Origin: JAEUHQ01 sp964538915
GTDB taxonomy: Bacteria > Planctomycetota > UBA1135 > UBA2386
Direction: 5' to 3'
Assembly (NCBI GenBank): GCA_964538915.1
Contig: CAZIFB010000004.1
Location: forward strand, 1 to 64,000
DNA: 64,000 bases
Position numbers and translations under genes: made by a program. Below, in pieces: positions 1 through 8,144 of this stretch (positions are counted from its first letter, which is position 1; each line of letters begins with the position of its first letter). Under the pieces are notes generated by a model. That model saw nothing but the letters and a program-made list of their open reading frames with translations, ran no database searches and was not told the DNA's origin.

Positions 1-2464
1 CGACGTTGCAGGAGATCACGGCCTTGCGCTTGCCGTTCTCGCGCGCGATCAGGTTCGACGTGCGCTCACGCCCCATGTCGGCCACGTCCCGCAGCCGCAC
101 CGTGGCCCCACCGACGCCGCGCAGCACCAGCTTGCTGACATCGTCGATCCGCTCGCGTTCGTCGGGATGCAGACGAACCGTGATCGCGTAGCGCCGGATG
201 CCCTCGTTGACTTCGGCAACGGTCTCACCCTGCAGGGCGTCCTGGACCTGCTCCGCGGCCGAAGCCGGGCTCAGGCCGGCCGCCGCGAGGTCGCGAGGTC
301 GGTAGCGGACCGGCAGCGAGGTAATCATCACCTCGCGGTTCGCGGCGACGTCGCGCGTCCCCGGCAGCGAAACCAGCTCGCCTTCGATCTGCTTGGCGAG
401 AGTCCGCAGCAGGCTCAGATCATCGCCCTGCACGACGATCGCGATGGCGGCCGGCGTGCCGGACAAGACGTGCGACAGACGGTGTTCGATCGGTTGCCCG
501 ATGCTGGTCGTGATGCCGGGTACGCCGGAGAGCACGCTGTCGAGCGACCGGCGTACCTCGTGCTTGCTGAAGCCTGCGGCAATCGTCACCTCGATCTCAG
601 AACTGCTGACGGGCTCGGCGTGTTCGTCGCGCTCGGCACGGCCGGTGCGGCGAACGACGGATCGTACGCCGGGCAACTGCGCCATCTGGGCTTCGACGCC
701 GACTGCGAGCCGATTGCTCTCCTCCAGCGAAGTACCGGGCGGAGCCATCAGGAACACGGTGAACGTGCCCTCGTTGAACTCGGGCAGGAAGCTCGTGCCG
801 TAGGTCTTGCCGAGGGCGAGGCTCGCGACGGTGGCCAGCGCGGAGACCGCGAGAATGCTGCGGCCACGGCGCATCACCCATTGCAACGCCGGCTCGTAGC
901 GGCGCTTCAGCCAGCGGACGAGGAAGCCTTCCCCGTGCGCCTTCGAACCGACCTTGGCCAGGACCAGCCGGCAGAGAGCCGGCGTCACGGTCAGTGCGAC
1001 GATCAACGATGCGAACGTCGAGACGATGTAGGCGATGCCCAGCGGGCGGAAGAAGCGCCCTTCGATGCCCTGCAAGAACAGCAGCGGCACGAACACCATG
1101 CAGATGATGACCGTCGCGAAGACGACCGAGCTGCGGATCTCGTTGCTGGCGTCCCAGATGACCCGGAGCACTGGCTTCTGTCCTTCGGCCGGCAGCGCCG
1201 CGTTCTCGTGCAGCCGGCGGAAAACGTTCTCGACGTCGATGATCGCATCGTCGACCAGTTCGCCGATTGCAACCGCGAGGCCCCCGAGCGTCATGACGTT
1301 GATCGAGAGCCCGCACGCCCAGAGTACGAGGAAGGCGACCGCCAAGCTGAGCGGTAGCGCCGTCAACGTGATGAGCGTCGTACGGACGTCGAGCAGGAAC
1401 AGGATCAGGATGATGACGACGAAGATCGCCGCGTCACGCAGCACCGCGATCAGGTTGTGCACCGACAACGTGATGAAGTCCGATTGGCGCATGACGTGGC
1501 GGTTCAGCACCACGCCCGCGGGCATCGCCTTCTCGACCTGATCGAGCTTCCTGTCGATGGCGTCCGTCAGGTTGAGCGTGTTCGTGCCGGGCGATTTCTG
1601 CACGGACAGCACGACCGCGGCCTTGCCGCCCTCGGTGGCCGTGCCGCGCTTTGGCGTCGCGCCAAGCACGACCTCGGCGACCTGCCCGATGGTGACGGGG
1701 TGCCCGTCCTTGTAGCGAACGATGGTGCCGACGATGTCCTCCACCGACCGCACACGTCCGGTTTGGCGCACCGGCAGTTCGAGCCCATCGACGTTCGGCA
1801 GATAACCAGCACCTGCGGTGCTGTGCGCGGTCCGGGCCGCCTCCACGACTTCCTGCATCGTCAGGTCGTAGAGCTGGAGCTGATCCTGACGGACGTTGAT
1901 CTGGTACTCGGGCAGGTCACCACCGATCGCGACGACCTGGGCCACGCCTGGGACCGAAAGCAGTTGGTTGCGCAGCTCGAACTCGGCGTACGCTCGTACC
2001 GTCATCGGCGACTGGCTGCCGTCCGGCGAGGACAAGGACAGCAGCATGATCTCGCCGGTAATCGACGTGATCGGCGTGATCTCGGCGTGCGCGTTCGGCG
2101 GCAGGTTGGCGCGAGCGGCGTTGAGCTTCTCCGCGACCAGGGTGCGCGCCCGGTAGATGTCCTCGCCCCACTCGAACTCGACCCACACCAAGGATAGGCC
2201 GATGGCGCTCGCGCTGCGCACACGGCGGATACCCGGGAGACCGTTGACCGAACTCTCGATCGGGAACGTGACGTTCTGCTCGACTTCGTCGGCAGCGAAG
2301 CCGGCGGCCTCGGTGAGCACGACGACAGTCGGCGCGTTCAGCTCGGGGAACACGTCCACCGGCATGCGCGGCACTTGGTAGCCCGCAAAGGCCAGCAGCC
2401 CAACGGCCATCAGCAGCACGATCCACGGCTGCCGCAGCGAGAAGGCGATGAGCTTGCGGAACAT
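1..2464 (-). CDS. czcA: Heavy-metal efflux RND pump, CzcA/CusA type (3' end outside window)
   Basis: Inner-membrane proton-driven pump of a tripartite metal efflux complex. I translated it directly: the ATG is at 2462-2464 and the frame stays open through base 1, giving about 821 residues of a family that is usually 1020-1070 long. The N-terminus is a typical RND start (MFRKLIAFSLRQPW) followed by a hydrophobic helix and a periplasmic porter region. The fourth-helix signature GGLAVAIGELVDDAIIDVEN carries the two Asp and one Glu that relay protons in heavy-metal-efflux RND pumps. It lies one base after the stop of the adaptor gene, so the genes are cotranscribed. Metal specificity (Co/Zn/Cd versus Cu/Ag) cannot be settled here; the acidic motif and the His-rich neighbours point to divalent metals. 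Confidence 0.93.
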   Translation of the reverse strand, partial: MFRKLIAFSLRQPWIVLLMAVGLLAFAGYQVPRMPVDVFPELNAPTVVVLTEAAGFAADEVEQNVTFPIESSVNGLPGIRRVRSASAIGLSLVWVEFEWGEDIYRARTLVAEKLNAARANLPPNAHAEITPITSITGEIMLLSLSSPDGSQSPMTVRAYAEFELRNQLLSVPGVAQVVAIGGDLPEYQINVRQDQLQLYDLTMQEVVEAARTAHSTAGAGYLPNVDGLELPVRQTGRVRSVEDIVGTIVRYKDGHPVTIGQVAEVVLGATPKRGTATEGGKAAVVLSVQKSPGTNTLNLTDAIDRKLDQVEKAMPAGVVLNRHVMRQSDFITLSVHNLIAVLRDAAIFVVIILILFLLDVRTTLITLTALPLSLAVAFLVLWACGLSINVMTLGGLAVAIGELVDDAIIDVENVFRRLHENAALPAEGQKPVLRVIWDASNEIRSSVVFATVIICMVFVPLLFLQGIEGRFFRPLGIAYIVSTFASLIVALTVTPALCRLVLAKVGSKAHGEGFLVRWLKRRYEPALQWVMRRGRSILAVSALATVASLALGKTYGTSFLPEFNEGTFTVFLMAPPGTSLEESNRLAVGVEAQMAQLPGVRSVVRRTGRAERDEHAEPVSSSEIEVTIAAGFSKHEVRRSLDSVLSGVPGITTSIGQPIEHRLSHVLSGTPAAIAIVVQGDDLSLLRTLAKQIEGELVSLPGTRDVAANREVMITSLPVRYRPRDLAAAGLSPASAAEQVQDALQGETVAEVNEGIRRYAITVRLHPDERERIDDVSKLVLRGVGGATVRLRDVADMGRERTSNLIARENGKRKAVISCNV

Positions 2465-2465
2465 G

Positions 2466-3869
2466 CTACTTGTGCTCCCCGGCATGGAAGGTGCCGTCGG
2501 CGTGGAAGTGCCCGCCCTTCGCCGCCGATCCCGAGCTGGCGAGCATCAGCTCGTAGGCCCCGGCGAGAACGACCTCGTCGCCGTCGCGCAGCCCGCTCTT
2601 GACCTCGACCCAGCGTCCGTCGTCGAGGCCGAGGTCCGCCTCCAAGCGGATTACCTTGTCCGCGTCGGCCGGGTCGCGCCGAAACAGCACCCGTTCGAGG
2701 CCATCCTGCAGCGTCGCGGCGAGTGGGATCGCCAACACGGGCTCCGCGGTGCCGGCCGTCTCGATCTCCAGAAAGCCGGCGACACCGGGACGTGCCCACG
2801 CCGGCACAGAGGTTGGTTCGAGGAACAGGTCGAGAGTCCGCTGCGACGGATCCGCGTCGGAACCGAGCAACAGGGCTCCGGGAACACGCTCCTCCGTTGC
2901 ACTCGTGCTGAGTGCCGGCACGGCTTGCGCCGACAAGCCGCTGCGAAGCCGCGGTAGATCACTCTGCAGGCCGCGCGCCCGGAAGCGAACCTGACCGAGA
3001 TCGCTGACCGTGACGACCAGTTGGCCGGTTTCCAGCCAGGAGCCCGAAGCGACCCGCAACTGGTCGACCACGCCACCCGCGCTCGCGCGAACCTCGATCG
3101 CCGACAGCACCCGCCAGTACGGCAACTTGCTGGTAGCGCCCGGGGCATCGCCGAGCAGTTGCTCGACGGTCGTGCCGGTCACGGCCGCCGCGGCTTCGAG
3201 CGCCAAGCGGAACCTATCCCGACCGGCGATGATCTGCGCCTCTACTTCGGCCAGCGTGGCATCCGTCGATGCTCCCTTCTCGCGAGCCTCGGCGAGGTCG
3301 GCGCGCACCTGAGCAAGCTGCGCACGCGCCTCCGACAATTCGCGCGCTTGCCCGCCGACGCTGGACTGCGTCTCCTCGACGTTCTTCTGTCGCGCTTCGA
3401 GCACCGTCACGGCCTCGCGCAAGCTCTGCTCGTGCTCGCGGTGCGCCGCGACCAGCGGCTGCATCGCAGCCAATCGCGCTTCATCGACGCGGATCTGCGT
3501 CGCGATCCCACCGATCTCGCGCTGCGCCTGTCGCCAGTCCGGAGAGTCGACGCGGTAGATGGGGTCGCCGGCTTTCACCGACTGCAGAGGCTTGACCAAC
3601 AGCGTGACGCGCCCCTGCACCGGCGTGCGCAGCTCATGACGCGCGGTCATCAGCAGCTCGAAATGACCGGAGAACCGCAGGGTCTGCGCCACCCGGCGAC
3701 GCGCGACCTTCACGAAGTCGATGCCGAGGTTCTTGCGAACGGTCTCGGGCACCGCGATCCGGTTGGTCGGAGCAGGTGCCTCGTCAGGAGTAGGCTGTTG
3801 CTCCTGCTTTTTCGAGCAGGCCGCCGCGAGCAGGGAGACGACGAGAACGAGACGAAGACGTGCAGCCAT
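2466..3869 (-). CDS. czcB: RND efflux periplasmic adaptor, CzcB/CusB (HlyD) family
   Basis: Membrane-fusion protein joining the RND pump to the outer-membrane channel. The 467-residue product opens with a lipoprotein signal (LLAAAC, Cys18), so it is probably anchored by lipid in the inner membrane. A barrel-sandwich segment (ELRTPVQGRVTLLVKPLQSV, about residues 75-100) is followed by a long helical hairpin (about 110-210), a second lipoyl half with RASAGGVVDQL, and beta-barrel segments. The last residues are His-rich (GGHFHADGTFHAGEHK), which could bind metal. The start is 3 bases after the TolC-like stop and the stop is 1 base before the pump start: a tight operon. Confidence 0.92.
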   Translation of the reverse strand: MAARLRLVLVVSLLAAACSKKQEQQPTPDEAPAPTNRIAVPETVRKNLGIDFVKVARRRVAQTLRFSGHFELLMTARHELRTPVQGRVTLLVKPLQSVKAGDPIYRVDSPDWRQAQREIGGIATQIRVDEARLAAMQPLVAAHREHEQSLREAVTVLEARQKNVEETQSSVGGQARELSEARAQLAQVRADLAEAREKGASTDATLAEVEAQIIAGRDRFRLALEAAAAVTGTTVEQLLGDAPGATSKLPYWRVLSAIEVRASAGGVVDQLRVASGSWLETGQLVVTVSDLGQVRFRARGLQSDLPRLRSGLSAQAVPALSTSATEERVPGALLLGSDADPSQRTLDLFLEPTSVPAWARPGVAGFLEIETAGTAEPVLAIPLAATLQDGLERVLFRRDPADADKVIRLEADLGLDDGRWVEVKSGLRDGDEVVLAGAYELMLASSGSAAKGGHFHADGTFHAGEHK

Positions 3870-3872
3870 GGG

Positions 3873-5234
3873 TCATTCCTCCTTCGCGGGGGCCGCCAGA
3901 GACGGCCAGTAGAGCGAGTTCAGATCGACCGTGGCTTCCGCCTCGGTCACGGCGGATGCGACCGCGGCAAGTTGCACCTCGTAGGCGCGCGTCACGGCAT
4001 CCAGGATCAAGAGCGTGTCGAGCTGGCCGAGTTCGGCGAGGCGCTTCGCATCCGCGACTTGGCTCTCGGTGAGTGGCAGCAACTCGACATCGAGGATGCG
4101 TCGTTGCTCGACCGCTGCGCGGCGCTTCGTGTCCGCCTGCGCAAGCGCGTGGGTAGCGGCCTCGAGACGCTCCTTCAGTCGTTCGGCGGCTGCGTTCCTC
4201 GCTGCTCGTTTCTCGGCGATCTCCTGCGCGTTCGCGTTCCACATCGGAATCGGCAGCGAGAAGCCCAAGAAGGGGCGCGGCTGCGCGTCTTCCTCCTGCC
4301 ATCCGGGCTGGATCCACAGCTCCGGCCATTGCTTGCGGATGGCGAGTTGCAGACCACGCTCAGCGATGTCGTGCTCGCGCTTCGCCAGCTCGACGAGAGG
4401 GCTCTGGTTCAGGTTCGCAAGCTGCTCCGAACCAGACACGCGCTCGGTAGTGGACAGACTGGGTTCGAGGCGCAGCTCCAGCCCGGGAGGCATCCCGAGC
4501 AACTCGCGCAGGCGCAACTCAGCCCCCTGGGATTCCCCGCGGGCAGCGACAAGGTCCGCTTGGTGGCGCACCCTCGCCAACGTGAACGCCCGCGCTTCGA
4601 GCTGATTCAGGGCCTGGGAGGCAGCCAGCCTCGACGCGATCTGTTCGAGGTCCGTGAGCCTTTGCACCAACGCCGACAGCAGGTCGACGCGAAGCCGCGC
4701 GGCGGAGAGCTTCACCCATGCGATGTCCAGGTTGTTCAACACAGAGGCTTCGGACCGGCGAGCGTCGATCAGTGCCTGGGCATGCTGCGATTCGGCGAGC
4801 GCCTTCTCCAAGCCGGGGAGGCCCGTGATCGGCAGCGTTTGCCCGACGTAGGCTCCGGCGAACCAGTTGTGCTGCCAGACGTTCTCCAGCACGTAGAAGA
4901 ACGAGCCGCTGAGCTGGGGGTCCTGCCACAAGCCCGCCAACTCCGCCGTGGCCTGAGCGACGGCTGCCTGTGCTCGGACGACCTTCAGCGACGGGTTGAA
5001 GAGCAAGGCGACGTAACGCGCCTCGTCGAGAGACAGCCCATCAGCAACGTCGAACCCGTGGATGGCCGTGTCGTGCTGGCGGAGCGACTCCGCGAACGCC
5101 CGCACGAGCGCGGCGTGGGGAATGCGCTCGGCGAACAGCCGCGCGTGAGCTTGCAAGTCGACAGGAGCAGGCGTGTAGGTCTGGCAGCCTGCCGCGACGA
5201 AGGCGGACAAAGCCGCCCAACGGATCGGGTGCAT
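3873..5234 (-). CDS. czcC: TolC-family outer-membrane efflux protein (CzcC-like)
   Basis: Outer-membrane channel of the metal efflux complex, about 453 residues from the preferred ATG at 5232-5234. That start gives a lipoprotein signal (ALSAFVAAGC); a longer frame from 5348 would put about 38 charged residues before the signal, so I reject it. The body has the repeated helical pattern of outer-membrane factors, for example LSLDEARYVALLFNPSLKVV near residue 70 with a second similar half after it. It sits in order with the adaptor and pump genes. The family call is firm; the gene symbol rests on the operon context. Confidence 0.87.
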   Translation of the reverse strand: MHPIRWAALSAFVAAGCQTYTPAPVDLQAHARLFAERIPHAALVRAFAESLRQHDTAIHGFDVADGLSLDEARYVALLFNPSLKVVRAQAAVAQATAELAGLWQDPQLSGSFFYVLENVWQHNWFAGAYVGQTLPITGLPGLEKALAESQHAQALIDARRSEASVLNNLDIAWVKLSAARLRVDLLSALVQRLTDLEQIASRLAASQALNQLEARAFTLARVRHQADLVAARGESQGAELRLRELLGMPPGLELRLEPSLSTTERVSGSEQLANLNQSPLVELAKREHDIAERGLQLAIRKQWPELWIQPGWQEEDAQPRPFLGFSLPIPMWNANAQEIAEKRAARNAAAERLKERLEAATHALAQADTKRRAAVEQRRILDVELLPLTESQVADAKRLAELGQLDTLLILDAVTRAYEVQLAAVASAVTEAEATVDLNSLYWPSLAAPAKEE

Positions 5235-5354
5235 GAGAGTCGACGGAGTGACGTTGGCGCGCGAACGGGACGCCACGTCACTCGCGCAACGCGGCACATC
5301 GAGGCCAGAAGGCCCCGCTTCCCGAGCCAGAGGGCTCGGACGGCGCACGTCGAC

Positions 5355-5900
5355 TCAGATCAGCAGAAGGGTCGTAGCCAGCAGCTCGGTTCGCTGGTCC
5401 GTCCTGGGCGGCCCAGTGGCAGGCGGCAGCACCGTGGCGGGCTGCGCACTCGGCGTGTAGGCCAGCCACGAGTCAACGACGTCAACCGCCGGGCAGTCGT
5501 GGAACTCGAACGTGATGCGCTCAGGGAGCGGGCCTTCGGCGATGGAGAACGCGACGTCGGTGCAGCCACAACGACTCGGCTCGGCAGATTCACGGTCGCC
5601 ACAGTCGCCCTCGTCGCCGTGATCGTGCTCGTGCGGGCCGCAATCGACCTCGACTGCGTGCAGATCTTGGCAGCAGGAACCCGAGGCATGCACGAACTCG
5701 ACGCTACCGTGGCAGTGCGGCCCCGTGCAGACCACCAGGAAGCGCGGAAGGCCCAGGCAGATCACGAACAGAACCGCCCAGATCGAGATCTGGCGGACCT
5801 GACGCGAAACCTGACTTCCTAGACGGGACACCACGCGGTAGCTGGATCGAGCGGCGAAGCCGCTCAGCTTGAGTTCCAGGCAACATACGTTGCGCGCCAC
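5355..5900 (-). CDS. His/Cys-rich membrane-anchored protein leading the metal-efflux operon
   Basis: Small protein of up to 181 residues with a GTG start at 5900; the true start may be further in. One hydrophobic helix (about residues 40-58) is followed by a periplasmic stretch rich in Cys and His: CTGPHCH, SGSCC and CGPHEHDHGDEGDCGD, then RCGC. It is the first gene of the leftward efflux operon, about 120 bases ahead of the TolC-like gene's preferred start. I do not recognise a named family. The composition and place suggest metal capture or sensing, which is inference. Confidence 0.7.
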   Translation of the reverse strand: MARNVCCLELKLSGFAARSSYRVVSRLGSQVSRQVRQISIWAVLFVICLGLPRFLVVCTGPHCHGSVEFVHASGSCCQDLHAVEVDCGPHEHDHGDEGDCGDRESAEPSRCGCTDVAFSIAEGPLPERITFEFHDCPAVDVVDSWLAYTPSAQPATVLPPATGPPRTDQRTELLATTLLLI

Positions 5901-6070
5901 CTGAACTCCACGTTCTTGTCGTGGGGCGGCTCCGCAGTTGTGCCCTCAGCGCGGAGAAACCACGGCCCTCGCAGCCGGCGAAAGCGGGGCTACAGCCAGC
6001 GAGAACACGCGACATGGATAGCCTCGCAGTCGCCTGACACGTCGCGGTCACACGCGCGGCGACCCGTCGA

Positions 6071-6343
6071 TCATTCAGGCACGCGCCACTCCAAGTTGGT
6101 CGCGGCGTTGTCGGTCAGATTGCCGTTCTTGTGAACGACCCTATGTGCTGGCGACGGAGCGGGACCAAGAAACGTCTCGGCAACCAGGATGTGGACGGCG
6201 CGTTCATGCTGCCGCCCGTCCTTGTCGGTCAGCATCACGTAGAGGCACCCATCTTCCTTGAGGTATGGCGGGACCGGCTCGCCGCGGTCCTTGTGGCGCT
6301 TGTTCTTCATTTTCTGCTCCTCGGGAGTGACGTGGTGGCGCAT
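6071..6343 (-). CDS. Small HNH-type endonuclease-like protein (HNH_3)
   Basis: Ninety residues, or 79 if it starts at the ATG at 6308-6310, which has AGGAG six bases upstream. The C-terminal part AVHILVAETFLGP...HRVVHKNGNLTDNAATNLEW is a good match to the HNH_3 nuclease pattern seen in phage and intron homing proteins: V-H-x-LVA, H-x-V-x-H-K-x-G, N-L-x-D-N, N-L-E-W. The usual NUMOD4 partner domain is missing, so it is a minimal version. It starts 20 bases after the DNA methyltransferase stop on the same strand, which suggests cotranscription and a possible modification/cleavage pair. Confidence 0.8.
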   Translation of the reverse strand: MRHHVTPEEQKMKNKRHKDRGEPVPPYLKEDGCLYVMLTDKDGRQHERAVHILVAETFLGPAPSPAHRVVHKNGNLTDNAATNLEWRVPE

Positions 6344-6362
6344 GTCCGCCCCTTCTCAGAGT

Positions 6363-7334
6363 TTATTGGACCGCCCGACGGCGAACTCCACCCGCGCTCA
6401 CGTTCGCGCTCGCCGCCTGCTGCAGCCGCTTCAAGGCGTGTGCGACGTAGCGCGGGTCGATGTCGGTTCCGACACCCCGCATGCCAGCAGAATGCGCCGC
6501 GATCATCGTCGTGCCGCTGCCCACGAACGGGTCGAAGACCAGTGAGCCGGCAGGGCAACCCGCCAACCGGATGCACATCTCGGGCAGAGCCACGGGGTAT
6601 GTGGCTGGATGAGAACCGCGGTCCGAGTCACGGTCGCGGATCGTGTCGTAGGGCAGGAACCAGGAGTTCCCGCTGCAGCGACGGTCCTTCACGACGCCAA
6701 TCTTCTTCACGCGCGCATCCAGTTCGCGATCAAGTCGCTCGCGTTCGCGCTCGGTCGCACGAGCCTCGAAGTCCAGCCAGCCCGCGTAGCCGAACTTCTT
6801 GGCGAGGCGACCGCGCATGCGGCTTCGTTTGTCGAGGTTCGACTTCCACTTGTAGGGAACGCCCACCGCCGAGCGGTCAATCGGGACGTCCCCCGCCTTG
6901 GTCAGGTGGAACACCATCTCGTGCGTCGGGGTCACGAAGCGCCCTGAGCTGATCGGCTTGAAGTGGCCGAACGTCTCGGCGTCGATCGAGACACTCTTCA
7001 CCCAGCAGATCCGGTTCTGCAGCACGAACCGCTTGCGCGCAACCATCAGGACGTCGACGTCGACCCACGGATCCGTGTTGCTGTAGCCGACGTTCAGGAA
7101 GAAGTGACCGTCCGGTCGGAGCACTCGATGAAGGTCATCGAACACGCCGCCCAACCAAGCGAGGTATTGTTCGCGCGACTTCTTGTCTTCGTACGATCGA
7201 TACCTGATGCCCAGGTTGTAGGGCGGGGACGTGACGACGCAGTCGACGACGCCGGCTGGCTGCGCACGCATCCAAGCTCGGCAGTCCTGCTTGATGATCG
7301 CGATGTCGGGTGTCGCACGCCGTACCGTTTGCAT
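6363..7334 (-). CDS. Site-specific DNA methyltransferase, beta-type (TSPPY then FxGxG)
   Basis: SAM-dependent DNA base methyltransferase of the amino-methyl class (N4-cytosine or N6-adenine). From the ATG at 7332-7334 the protein has 323 residues; a GTG at 7448 would add 38 with no family character. The catalytic motif TSPPYNLGIRY is at residues 35-45 and the SAM-binding DPFVGSGTT lies near the C-terminus, so motif IV precedes motif I (beta order). A charged insert in the middle (ARATERERERLDRELDARV) probably belongs to target recognition. It follows the SLOG-like gene by about 200 bases and is followed at once by the small HNH gene. It could be an orphan phage-type enzyme or half of a restriction pair. 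Confidence 0.9.
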   Translation of the reverse strand: MQTVRRATPDIAIIKQDCRAWMRAQPAGVVDCVVTSPPYNLGIRYRSYEDKKSREQYLAWLGGVFDDLHRVLRPDGHFFLNVGYSNTDPWVDVDVLMVARKRFVLQNRICWVKSVSIDAETFGHFKPISSGRFVTPTHEMVFHLTKAGDVPIDRSAVGVPYKWKSNLDKRSRMRGRLAKKFGYAGWLDFEARATERERERLDRELDARVKKIGVVKDRRCSGNSWFLPYDTIRDRDSDRGSHPATYPVALPEMCIRLAGCPAGSLVFDPFVGSGTTMIAAHSAGMRGVGTDIDPRYVAHALKRLQQAASANVSAGGVRRRAVQ

Positions 7335-7541
7335 GTTCTGCGCAAGACAGCATAGGCACTTCGCTCGCGATTCCGAGCGGTCGGCGAAGGCTCGCACGGG
7401 GTCGCGTCGGATCGCGTGGAGTTGCGCTGGATCCCGGTAGCCAGACACTCACTCAACGTCACGCGCAGGGCGCGTCGTGAATCGGCGACCCATCGCTCGG
7501 TCTCGTCGCCCTACTCGGAAGCCCTGCGGCAGGTGCCGGGA

Positions 7542-8144
7542 TCACGGGGTATCGCGCCGACGAATCGTGCCGTGCTGCCTCGTGAAGTGCCCGACGCAGT
7601 CGACGACCGTGCGCACCGCGTCGGCAGCGGACGTCGCCCCGAACACCCGGTCATCAGGCTCGTTCGGATACCGTACGCGCTCGTCGACCCGCTGGTCCGC
7701 GATCTTCCCGCTCCAACCTTCGACTCGCAGCGCCACGATGAGCCGCTTGTAGATCCAGGCTAGGCAGATCTCGGACATCGTGCCCGCGCCACCGCCGATC
7801 GCGATGACCGCGTCGGCGTGCGCGACGATCGAGTTACGGACGTGGTCCAGCCCCGACGGGATCACGACGTCGACGAACGGGTTGGCGTCGGCCGGGTCGT
7901 GCCCGGGTAGCACTGCGACCGTGTCGCCGGACTGGTATTGCGACGACGAACGCGCGCCACGGCACGCCGCCTCCATCACGCCGCCGAGGCCGCCGGTCAG
8001 CACTCGGTAGCCCGCGTCGACGAGTAGCCGGCCAACATCCTCGGCCAACAGGTCCTTCTGGGACCCTGGTGGCACGTTCGCGTCGCCGATCACCGCGACA
8101 AGCCTGCGTCGCGCTGGAGCCTGGGAAGTGGAGTTGCCGGTCAT
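7542..8144 (-). CDS. SLOG / LOG-like nucleotide-binding Rossmann protein (TIGR00725-like)
   Basis: Two hundred residues. The signatures are VAVIGDANV near residue 16, LTGGLGGVMEAACRGA (49-64) and IGGGAGTMSE (116-125), the phosphate-binding and catalytic-type motifs of the SLOG superfamily, which includes LOG-type phosphoribohydrolases and the TIGR00725 group. Members bind or cleave nucleotide-like ligands; some act as sensors in conflict systems. The start overlaps the stop of the giant multidomain gene by four bases (ATGA), so the two are translationally coupled and probably share a pathway. The substrate cannot be told from sequence. Confidence 0.88.
   Translation of the reverse strand: MTGNSTSQAPARRRLVAVIGDANVPPGSQKDLLAEDVGRLLVDAGYRVLTGGLGGVMEAACRGARSSSQYQSGDTVAVLPGHDPADANPFVDVVIPSGLDHVRNSIVAHADAVIAIGGGAGTMSEICLAWIYKRLIVALRVEGWSGKIADQRVDERVRYPNEPDDRVFGATSAADAVRTVVDCVGHFTRQHGTIRRRDTP

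Noticed and set aside
3021..5822. Plus-strand frame of 933 codons
   Set aside because: Antisense to the metal efflux adaptor and TolC-like genes, which have clear families and tight spacing.
7542..8144. Naming the SLOG protein a cytokinin-activating LOG enzyme
   Set aside because: The motifs are of the broader TIGR00725/SLOG kind and the context is not hormone metabolism.
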